Positions 1 through 5,214 of a DNA stretch of 5,705 nucleotides are shown here, one piece after another. The translations under genes and the position numbers were made by a program. Below the pieces are notes generated by a model. That model was not told the DNA's origin and ran no database searches. It saw only the letters and a program-made list of their open reading frames with translations. How positions within the stretch are numbered: the stretch's first letter is position 1; each line of letters starts with the position of its first letter. The DNA comes from Planctomicrobium sp. (GTDB taxonomy: Bacteria > Planctomycetota > Planctomycetia > Planctomycetales > Planctomycetaceae): positions 1-5,705 of the forward strand of contig JABJMI010000920.1 of assembly GCA_018659505.1 (NCBI GenBank), in the 5' to 3' direction.

Positions 1-662
1 CGGTCATGTATCAAATCGGGGTTCTTAGCTTGCCAGTCATCATGATCACCGGTGGCTTCATCGGCATGGTCCTTGCCGTGCAGGCGTACGAACAGTTTGC
101 ACTGATGCACATGGAGAACCAGCTAGGGACGGTGGTGAACGTCACTCTTCTCAAGGAACTGGGACCAGTCCTGGCCGCGGTGATGCTCGCTGGACGTGTC
201 GGCAGTGCGATGGCTGCGCAGCTGGGGACGATGCGTGTCACCGAGCAAATTGATGCACTCACAGCCTTGGGCGCGAATCCGATTGCTTATCTCGTCGTGC
301 CGAGGTTTCTGGCATGTGTTCTATTAATTCCAATGCTGACTTTATGTGCCGATGGGATCGGTGTTCTTTCAGGGTGGTGGTTCAGCACACAGGTTTTAGG
401 TGTTGAGAGTTTCTTCTATTGGTTGCACTCTCGTGCCTTTGTCTCGACATACGATTTGTTTACCGGAATTATGAAAAGCGTTTTCTTTGGAGCTTCGATC
501 TCACTTGTTGCCTGTCACCGAGGATTTCATAGTCGAGCAGGAGCCGAAGGCGTCGGTCAAGCTGCCACTGAAGCATTTGTCTATTCGTTCGTTTTGATTC
601 TGGGAATCGATTTCCTCCTCGGATTCTTTTTGATGAATCTTCACCACGTGATCTGGCCGTAG
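1..662 (+). CDS. mlaE: MlaE-family ABC transporter permease, 5'-truncated by window edge
   Basis: This is the integral membrane permease of an Mla/MCE-type lipid ABC transporter, which sits in the inner membrane and works with MlaF and MlaD. The frame is open to the left edge. The first Met (position 6) aligns with an internal part of E. coli MlaE (GVLSLP..., then FIGMVL), so about 40 N-terminal residues should lie upstream. Counting from that Met, residues 51-85 carry the family hallmark: ELGPV, then AGRVGSA, then [12 protein letters not shown]. Hydrophobic segments lie near residues 8-30, 95-125, 155-172 and 190-212, and the end matches the family C-terminus ([12 protein letters not shown]). 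The TAG stop is at 660-662. A 148-bp gap separates it from mlaF on the same strand. Family assignment is firm; the lipid substrate is inferred from family. Confidence 0.95.
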   Translation, partial: VMYQIGVLSLPVIMITGGFIGMVLAVQAYEQFALMHMENQLGTVVNVTLLKELGPVLAAVMLAGRVGSAMAAQLGTMRVTEQIDALTALGANPIAYLVVPRFLACVLLIPMLTLCADGIGVLSGWWFSTQVLGVESFFYWLHSRAFVSTYDLFTGIMKSVFFGASISLVACHRGFHSRAGAEGVGQAATEAFVYSFVLILGIDFLLGFFLMNLHHVIWP

Positions 663-688
663 CGCGGCTTAATTCGCCTTAACTAAAT

Positions 689-744
689 AGGAGAGTTTCA
701 TGAATGCCGCTGGTCTAGTGACAAGAGACGAGGGGCAAGGGTGA
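689..744 (+). other. SD plus ATG mini-ORF, possible ancestral mlaF start or leader peptide
   Basis: An SD-like AGGAG (689-693) lies six bases before an ATG (700-702). That ATG opens a 14-codon frame, MNAAGLVTRDEGQG, closed by TGA at 742-744. The frame is the same as mlaF, and reading from 745 to the mlaF ATG at 811 meets no further stop. The distance from ATG to ATG is 111 bp, exactly 37 codons. The second half of the mini-ORF is made of heptamer repeat sequence, so it is unlikely to be a conserved peptide. The likeliest reading is a translation start that once served mlaF and was cut off by repeat sequence. A translated leader that couples mlaE to mlaF is the alternative. Sequence facts are certain; function is speculative. 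Confidence 0.3.
720..744 (+). repeat. Degenerate purine-rich heptamer repeat block
   Basis: Three consecutive 7-bp units, GACAAGA, GACGAGG and GGCAAGG, are followed by a partial GTGA. They share a G-R-C-R-A/G-G pattern at a strict 7-bp period. The block lies in the mlaE/mlaF gap and overlaps the mini-ORF that begins at 700. It is the left half of a composite repetitive stretch; the right half is pyrimidine-rich with the same period. This resembles the short tandem heptanucleotide repeats known from intergenic DNA of cyanobacteria and other bacteria, but I cannot show identity to a named family. Confidence 0.6.
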
Positions 745-755
745 AAAAACATAAA

Positions 756-810
756 ATTCAACTTTCAACTAGGTTTTCCTAATTCCAAATTCCTGACTCC
801 TAATTCCTAT
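756..810 (+). repeat. Degenerate TCCTAAT-type heptamer repeats abutting mlaF
   Basis: The 55 bases divide in a single 7-bp phase: ATTCAAC, TTTCAAC, TAGGTTT, TCCTAAT, TCCAAAT, TCCTGAC, TCCTAAT and TCCTAT. The last four units are clear variants of one sequence and the first two of another. The final unit runs directly into the mlaF ATG at 811. The 20 bases before the start codon are therefore pyrimidine-rich repeat with no Shine-Dalgarno. Either mlaF is translated without an SD, which is common in this kind of organism, or it depends on translation arriving from upstream. Confidence 0.7.
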
Positions 811-1605
811 ATGTCTGCACTCATTGAACTTCGGAATATCTCAAAGCAGTTCGGGACTCAACCGATTCTGCGGGAGATTTCGTTGTCTATTGAGACTGGA
901 AAAACTCTCGTGCTGATTGGCGAATCCGGTTGCGGTAAAAGCGTCACCATGAAATTGATGATGAACTTGTTGCAGCCAACCCAGGGCGAGGTTCTCTGGG
1001 ATGGTCGACCGATCAAATCGCGCAGCGAGAAACAAATCGTCAAAGAACGATTACGCTTCGGATATCTGTTTCAAGGAGCAGCACTCTTCGACAGTCTGAC
1101 CGTCTTTGAAAATGTTGCCTTTGGGCTCAGACAAAACCGTCGCTTACACAATCGCCAGGTCCAGCAAATCGTGGGAGATCGATTAAGGGATGTCGGTTTG
1201 GATGTCTCAGTCGTTGCCAACAAGAAACCCGCTGAACTCTCAGGCGGAATGCGAAAGCGCGTCGGTCTTGCGAGGTCACTGGCAATGGACCCCGATGTTA
1301 TGTTGTACGACGAACCAACAACTGGGCTTGACCCAATCATGAGTGACGTCATCAACGAACTGATCATTCGCACGCGAGAACGAAGTAACGTAACGAGCAT
1401 CGTCGTCACACACGACATGAATACCGTTCGCAAAGTGGCTGACCGAGTTGTGATGTTTTATCCACTCGTTCGCATCGGTCCTGATGAGCCGCAGATCATC
1501 TTTGATGGAACACCCAAAGAAGCATTTGATATTGAAGACCCAAGAGTTTCGCAGTTCATACGGGGCGAAGCTGGCGAACGATTACAAGAACTCGGTGCGG
1601 CTTAA
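811..1605 (+). CDS. mlaF: MlaF-type lipid transport ABC ATPase
   Basis: This is the cytoplasmic ATPase of the Mla/MCE transporter; it hydrolyses ATP to drive lipid movement through the MlaE permease. All ABC motifs are present and intact in the 264 residues: Walker A GESGCGKS (37-44), Q-loop Gln88 in the family-typical [16 protein letters not shown] context, signature LSGGM (143-147), Walker B VMLYDEP with catalytic Glu168, D-loop GLDP (172-175) and H-loop His201. The [12 protein letters not shown] stretch and the [16 protein letters not shown] continuation are characteristic of the MlaF subgroup rather than of general importers. Length fits the family (about 260-270). The start at 811 gives the normal [16 protein letters not shown]-terminus, but it has no SD and follows repeat DNA directly. 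The gene lies 148 bp after mlaE and 235 bp before mlaD. Confidence 0.96.
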   Translation: MSALIELRNISKQFGTQPILREISLSIETGKTLVLIGESGCGKSVTMKLMMNLLQPTQGEVLWDGRPIKSRSEKQIVKERLRFGYLFQGAALFDSLTVFENVAFGLRQNRRLHNRQVQQIVGDRLRDVGLDVSVVANKKPAELSGGMRKRVGLARSLAMDPDVMLYDEPTTGLDPIMSDVINELIIRTRERSNVTSIVVTHDMNTVRKVADRVVMFYPLVRIGPDEPQIIFDGTPKEAFDIEDPRVSQFIRGEAGERLQELGAA

Positions 1606-1634
1606 TTTGAAAATCGCAGCCTGTTGAGAAAAGA

Positions 1635-1803
1635 GAAATTTAATTCACCACTGAGGCACGGAGACACTGAGGAAAACGATAAGTAATAAGTCCCATCCTT
1701 GCTGTGAATGTTATTTACATAAGATCAAGAAATTTTAAGCTGACAAACACTATTTAAACTGGAAACTAATCTCCGTGCCTCCGCGTCTCCGTGGTGAAAT
1801 TTC
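1635..1803. repeat. 169-bp inverted-repeat element with CACNGAGR octamer arms
   Basis: Two arms face each other across about 98 bp. The left arm reads gaaattt (1635-1641), a 4-bp aatt interruption, cac, then the octamers CACTGAGG, CACGGAGA and CACTGAGG (1649-1672). Read on the - strand, the right arm gives gaaattt (1803-1797), cac, then CACGGAGA, CGCGGAGG and CACGGAG (1793-1771). The octamer-bearing parts agree at 21 of 26 positions, and most differences are between variants of the unit itself. The interior has no coding sequence. The element fills most of the mlaF/mlaD gap. It resembles the dispersed 'CACNGAG' intergenic repeats common in planctomycetes and some other bacteria, and it could be a non-autonomous mobile or palindromic repeat. 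No target-site duplication is evident. Confidence 0.75.
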
Positions 1804-1840
1804 TTCATCCTGACAAGGCACTTCAATCAACCAAATACAC

Positions 1841-3010
1841 ATGTCTGAACGACAATTACAATTTCGAGTGGGACTGTTCGTTATCTTTTCGATGGCGATT
1901 GGAGCCTTTCTTATTCTCCAGTTTGGCGAACTGCGATCTTATTGGCAGAAAACCTATCCTCTCGCAATTCACTTTTCTGAAGCTCCTGGACTACATTCTG
2001 GGAGTCCAGTAAAGCAGAACGGAATCAAAATTGGTAAAGTGAAAGAAGTCGTTCTGGATAGGAATGAGGGTGGCGTCTTGGTGGTCATTCAGATTCGTGA
2101 GGAGTTCTCGCTGCGAGTGGATTCGGAGCCGACGTTGGTTCAATCTCTGTTAGGAGATGCAAAGGTTGAGTTCTCGGCGGGCGTTGATCCGGAAGTCATC
2201 CCTCCTAATTCCAGGCTCGAAGGGATTGCCCCGACCAACCCGATGGAAATCGTGCAGCGACTAGAAACAAGCGTAAACACATCGCTTGTTTCATTTACAG
2301 AGACCAGCCGTGAATGGCAAAAGGTTGCCTTGAATTTGAATAACTTAATGGAGACCAAAGAAGGTTCTTTAGACGAAGTGATTGAGCGAACAGCACTCGC
2401 TCTGGACTCATTCACTAAGACAATGACGACAGCTACGGAAACCTTCAATAAAGCAGGTTCGACTTTAGAGTCTGCAACGCTGACTCTAAGTAATGCCAAT
2501 AAATTCCTCGCAGACCCACAACTTCAAAACGATTTAAAAAGAACCGCAGCCTCACTTCCTGTGATCGCTGAAGAAGCCAAGCTGACAATCACTACAGCGA
2601 AAGAGACCATCGTGAAGCTCAGCGAGAACATGGAGAATATCAATGAGGCGACTGCTCCACTCGCAGGGCAAAGTGACCTTATCGTGCGAAAGCTATCCGG
2701 GAGTTTGATACAACTGGAAGGGTTGCTGACCGAGCTCAATCAGTTCTCACAGATCCTGAATAACGAAGAGGGTTCGATTCAGAAACTGGCTGCCGATCCT
2801 GAGCTTTATAAGAACCTGAATCACTCAGCAGCGTCGTTAAGTATCTTGCTGCAAAACCTGAATCCAATTCTCAATGACTTCAGAATCTTCAGCGACAAAG
2901 TTGCCAGACACCCTGAAATATTGGGAGTTCGAGGCGCCGTACGTGGTAGCTCGGGGCTGAAAGATTCATCAGAAATCGAACAAGCCGGTTTTGCGAAACC
3001 GGGTGATTGA
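1841..3010 (+). CDS. mlaD: MCE-domain lipid-binding protein (MlaD-like), long C-terminal helical tail
   Basis: This is the periplasmic substrate-binding subunit of the MCE transporter, anchored in the inner membrane. The N-terminus is short and charged (MSERQLQFRV), followed by one membrane helix at about residues 10-28. The MCE domain spans roughly 38-130, with the recognisable AIHFSEAPGLHSGSPVKQNGIKIGKV stretch and a VQSLLGDAKVEF strand region. Residues 140-350 are mostly helical and Thr/Ser/Leu-rich, and probably form the coiled or tunnel-forming helices of longer MCE proteins. At 389 residues it is about twice the size of E. coli MlaD (183). Two copies of a family-typical module, L-A-D-P-x-L-x-x-x-L-x-x-x-A-A-S-L, occur at 223-239 and 316-333. 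The ATG at 1841 has no SD. An in-frame start nearer the helix is not needed. Convergent aroB follows after 19 bp, so mlaD ends the operon. Confidence 0.93.
   Translation: MSERQLQFRVGLFVIFSMAIGAFLILQFGELRSYWQKTYPLAIHFSEAPGLHSGSPVKQNGIKIGKVKEVVLDRNEGGVLVVIQIREEFSLRVDSEPTLVQSLLGDAKVEFSAGVDPEVIPPNSRLEGIAPTNPMEIVQRLETSVNTSLVSFTETSREWQKVALNLNNLMETKEGSLDEVIERTALALDSFTKTMTTATETFNKAGSTLESATLTLSNANKFLADPQLQNDLKRTAASLPVIAEEAKLTITTAKETIVKLSENMENINEATAPLAGQSDLIVRKLSGSLIQLEGLLTELNQFSQILNNEEGSIQKLAADPELYKNLNHSAASLSILLQNLNPILNDFRIFSDKVARHPEILGVRGAVRGSSGLKDSSEIEQAGFAKPGD
2985..3002. other. Perfect 7-bp hairpin at mlaD 3' end
   Basis: The arms CCGGTTT (2985-2991) and AAACCGG (2996-3002) enclose a 4-base loop, TGCG. 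The hairpin sits in the last codons of mlaD (Gly383 to Gly388) and 28 bp beyond the aroB stop on the opposite strand. No T tract follows on the + strand. On the - strand the following bases are only mildly T-rich (CTTGTTCGATTT). It could be a weak terminator or 3'-end stabiliser for aroB, or a bidirectional pause at the convergent junction. It could also be chance in coding sequence. Confidence 0.3.
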
Positions 3011-3029
3011 ACTGAAGCTTATCATTACG

Positions 3030-4169
3030 TCAAGAACCCGATAAACCGCCTTCGATGAGTGTTTCCCTGACGAGTTCTTCGGGGACGTCTTCCACAAGTT
3101 CGACATGACCGATTCGTGTTGGGAGGACAAAGCGTAACTTTCCGCCAACGGTTTTCTTGTCGAGTTTCATTCGATCAATGACGTCGTCGATTGAGATGCG
3201 TTGAGGCTCCTTCAAGTTCAACGGTAAGCCGACTCCTGCTAGCAATTCAATCTGTTTGTCGGTGAGGGGCTTCTCAATTCGACCCATCTTTTCTGCGAGT
3301 CGACTTGCATAGACGATTCCGATAGAAACCGCTTCGCCGTGCAGAAGTTCTCCGTATCCAGTCAGTGCTTCGAACGCATGGCAGTATGTGTGTCCGTAGT
3401 TTAAGACTGCTCGCAGACCTGTTCGCTCGTATTCGTCTTCTTCGACAACTTGAGCCTTCAGCTCACAACTTCGCTGAATTGCTGTACGGAGAACAGCTTC
3501 ATCACGATTGCCAATGGCAGTAATGTTCTGTGAGAGAAACTCGAAGAAATCACTGTCGAGAATAACTCCATATTTAATTACTTCCGCCCAGCCTGCTTTG
3601 TAATCTCGTTCAGGCAAAGTCTTAAAAGCATCGGTGTCGATGATCACTCCTAACGGTTGATGAAATGCACCGATCAAATTCTTCGCCTGTGGGTGATTGA
3701 TACCGACTTTGCCTCCGACCGAACTATCAACGTCAGCCAGCAAGGTTGTCGGAATCTGTACGAAAGGAATACCTCGCGCAAAAGTCGCTGCCATGAAACC
3801 AGCAGCATCTCCCACAACACCGCCTCCGACAGCGATCACAACAGTCCGTCGATCTGCCTTGAATTCAACAAGTTGGTCCCAAGCCTGAGAGATGACTTCC
3901 AACCGTTTTGACCGCTCTCCAGGCTCCATCGTGAAAGTTGAAGTCCGCCAACCCGCTGATTCTAAACTGTCAGACACATTCGCTGCATATTGAGTCACGT
4001 TATTGTCAGTGACGATCATTGCCGAGGGCGAAGAGTGTTTGCCAGATTTCTTTTCCAACCATGCTCCGATCGTTTCCGCAGAATTCTGCAATAGATGCTG
4101 TCCGATCGTAATTTGATAACTGCGGTCATTCAGGTTGACGTTGACGTGGCTATTCTGAAATTCGGACAT
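3030..4169 (-). CDS. aroB: 3-dehydroquinate synthase
   Basis: This cytoplasmic enzyme converts DAHP to 3-dehydroquinate, the second step of the shikimate pathway, using NAD+ and a divalent metal, normally zinc. The 379 residues match the family length. Visible landmarks are the NAD-binding glycine run GGGVVGDAAGF (115-125), the PTTLLADVDSSVGGK motif (140-154), GWAEVIKYG with metal ligand Glu196, NYGHT with His260, and LLHGEAV with His277. These three residues correspond to the zinc ligands of E. coli AroB. Lys, Asp and Asn residues of the active site around VGGKVGINHPQAKN are also present. The ATG at 4169 gives a normal N-terminus, but no SD precedes it. The gene is convergent with mlaD and lies 30 bp downstream of a terminator on its own strand, so it should have its own promoter. 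No other aromatic-pathway gene is beside it. Confidence 0.97.
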   Translation of the reverse strand: MSEFQNSHVNVNLNDRSYQITIGQHLLQNSAETIGAWLEKKSGKHSSPSAMIVTDNNVTQYAANVSDSLESAGWRTSTFTMEPGERSKRLEVISQAWDQLVEFKADRRTVVIAVGGGVVGDAAGFMAATFARGIPFVQIPTTLLADVDSSVGGKVGINHPQAKNLIGAFHQPLGVIIDTDAFKTLPERDYKAGWAEVIKYGVILDSDFFEFLSQNITAIGNRDEAVLRTAIQRSCELKAQVVEEDEYERTGLRAVLNYGHTYCHAFEALTGYGELLHGEAVSIGIVYASRLAEKMGRIEKPLTDKQIELLAGVGLPLNLKEPQRISIDDVIDRMKLDKKTVGGKLRFVLPTRIGHVELVEDVPEELVRETLIEGGLSGS

Positions 4170-4199
4170 GGAGCGGTAACTTAATCGTGTTAAATATCC

Positions 4200-4245
4200 A
4201 ATAAAAAAGCTGCGAGGCAGGATCGCTCCTGTTCCTCACAGCTTT
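4200..4245 (-). terminator. Strong intrinsic terminator of the Tyr-rich protein gene
   Basis: Read on the - strand, AAAGCTGTGAGG (4245-4234) pairs with CCTCGCAGCTTT (4217-4206) over 12 positions, with one G-U wobble. After a 2-base AA bulge, an inner 5-bp stem AGGAC-type pairing (CAGGA with TCCTG) is capped by GCGA, a GNRA tetraloop. A run of six T residues (4208-4203) follows and partly overlaps the stem base. The hairpin begins 33 bp after the stop of the 4279-4857 gene. The + strand also forms the hairpin, with one A-C mismatch, but has no T tract, so termination is for - strand transcripts. Confidence 0.9.
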
Positions 4246-4278
4246 GGGAGATGTAAATCGTAGTCTCTTAAAAGCAGA

Positions 4279-4857
4279 TTACCAACCGTATCCACTACCG
4301 TAATATCCGAAAGTTCCACAAGTCCCATAGTTGCAACGAGCACGACGGAACGGGCAAAGTGGTCCAAGCAGCCCTCTGCGATATCGACCTGAGAAGCATC
4401 CCGGTGAATAGGCAACACTCGATCCGCAGCAGGTTGCTCCAATCGTTTGAACTGTGCCGCAGGTGTTGCAATTTGCAGAAGAAGAAACTCGTCGGTATCC
4501 GACCGTTTGTGTTACGACAGGGTAACGATTGTAGCTCGATACTCGATAAACTGCTGGAGTATAATTGGTAGAGTATGAGTAGTACGAAGGTCTGTACGCA
4601 TACGGGGCATAGGTTGACCAACCGCCGTAGTAACCTCGTGGTGAGACTCCAGCATAGGTGCGAGCACCGTAATATCCGTGGTAGTAGCTGTATGGGCGGT
4701 GGCTGTAGAGCGCTCCATAGTTGTAGTAATCGTGGAAATAACCTGAGTTATACCTTGCTGAAGCTGACCAGTGACGTGCTTCCGATTCACTTGAACCGAA
4801 CGAAAGAAACAGTGTGAGGCAGAAAGCTGCTGCTGCCAACATGCGAAAGCGACTCAT
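4279..4857 (-). CDS. Secreted Tyr/Gly-rich, Cys-containing hypothetical protein
   Basis: I do not recognise a named family. The 192-residue product starts with a clear Sec signal peptide: MSRFR, hydrophobic core 6-21, and a likely cleavage after SEA27 before Arg28. The mature part (about 165 residues) is basic and low in complexity, with 31 Tyr (about 19%), plus Gly, Ser and Arg in GYYG, SYY and YSY patches over residues 35-125. The C-terminal third holds eight Cys (130, 133, 143, 144, 154, 168, 175, 180), including CNTC and CC, which suggests disulfides or metal binding. The chosen start (4857) has a good SD, AAAGGAAA, six to eight bases upstream; an in-frame ATG at 4899 would add 14 residues before the signal peptide and has no advantage. 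The gene is monocistronic, with a candidate promoter upstream and a terminator downstream. An envelope or matrix structural role is plausible but unproven. Confidence 0.8.
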   Translation of the reverse strand: MSRFRMLAAAAFCLTLFLSFGSSESEARHWSASARYNSGYFHDYYNYGALYSHRPYSYYHGYYGARTYAGVSPRGYYGGWSTYAPYAYRPSYYSYSTNYTPAVYRVSSYNRYPVVTQTVGYRRVSSSANCNTCGTVQTIGATCCGSSVAYSPGCFSGRYRRGLLGPLCPFRRARCNYGTCGTFGYYGSGYGW

Positions 4858-4911
4858 TTTATTTCCTTTGAATTGTTGTTGAGTTTGAATTTTGACCATT
4901 CCTTAACAGCT

Positions 4912-4940
4912 ATGGTAAAATGGGCAAATTGAGAAGGCAA
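4912..4940 (-). promoter_or_regulatory. Candidate sigma70-type promoter for the Tyr-rich protein gene
   Basis: On the - strand, TTGCCT (4940-4935) and TACCAT (4917-4912) each match four of six consensus bases of the -35 and -10 boxes, with a 17-bp spacer. This predicts a 5' untranslated leader of about 45-50 bases before the ATG at 4857, containing the SD. It is the best-placed match I found in the region, but planctomycete promoters are poorly defined and it is a sequence match only. Confidence 0.35.
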
Positions 4941-5137
4941 TGAGAGTTTTGTTTTTTTTAAGGAGTTCTAGGAAATTATTGAATCCTCCGTGTACTTCGC
5001 TGCGTATTGTCCTGTGCTTGGTTGACCGTGATAAGAACGTTGACTTGCTTTTGATTCAATGATTTTTGAAGCGGACGGGTACGTCAGTCGTTGACTTTTC
5101 ACTCCATGCAAGCGAAAACAGTGGCTGATAACAGGTT

Positions 5138-5157
5138 GAATATTGCGTTCAATATTC
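5138..5157. promoter_or_regulatory. AT-rich inverted repeat, possible operator
   Basis: The arms GAATATT (5138-5144) and AATATTC (5151-5157) are perfect inverted copies around a 6-bp spacer, GCGTTC. The palindrome TTCGAA (5155-5160) overlaps its right end and is followed by a second TCGAA (5161-5165). The site is 58 bp upstream of the ATG at 5215. Its 20-bp two-fold symmetry is typical of a dimeric regulator site. No regulator gene is in view, and chance is possible in AT-rich DNA. Confidence 0.35.
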
Positions 5158-5214
5158 GAATCGAATCGTTAAAAAATATTTACCCCACATCTATTCAAAC
5201 CGAATGTGACTGAA

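Larger units (their letters stand above)
4858..5214. other. Divergent intergenic region, non-coding
   Basis: This 357-bp stretch separates two divergently transcribed genes for secreted proteins. I see no convincing gene in it. It holds the candidate promoter for the - strand gene (4912-4940), a T-rich run on the + strand (4949-4959), a nine-base direct repeat CGTTGACTT at 5038-5046 and 5089-5097 with a related TTGACC at 5022-5027, and an AT-rich inverted repeat at 5138-5157. The right-hand third presumably carries the promoter for the + strand gene at 5215, but I could not pick a convincing -35/-10 pair. Confidence 0.6.

Noticed and set aside
1071..1433. Antisense open frame of 120 codons opposite mlaF
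   Set aside because: It lies fully opposite the conserved ABC motifs and is explained by the codon bias of mlaF.
1791..2012. Open frame starting at a GTG in the right arm of the octamer element, overlapping mlaD
   Set aside because: Different frame from mlaD, starts in repeat DNA, and the product has no domain features; mlaD clearly uses the overlapping region.
3044..3056. A 13-base match (AAACCGCCTTCGA) between the 3' end of aroB and the right edge of the window (5693-5705)
   Set aside because: Both copies are inside coding frames, on different relative frames, and the match cannot be extended past the window. It is probably chance; the sequence after 5705 would decide.
3657..3911. Plus-strand open frames (3657-3911 and 3697-3888) opposite aroB
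   Set aside because: They are antisense shadows of strongly conserved aroB motifs, with no initiation signals.
4512..4790. Several open frames on both strands within the Tyr-rich gene
   Set aside because: Low-complexity coding sequence leaves other frames open. Only the chosen frame has a signal peptide, SD and terminator in register.
4858..4899. Upstream ATG at 4899 as start of the Tyr-rich protein
   Set aside because: It adds a polar 14-residue stretch before a typical signal peptide, while the ATG at 4857 has a well-placed AAAGGAAA.
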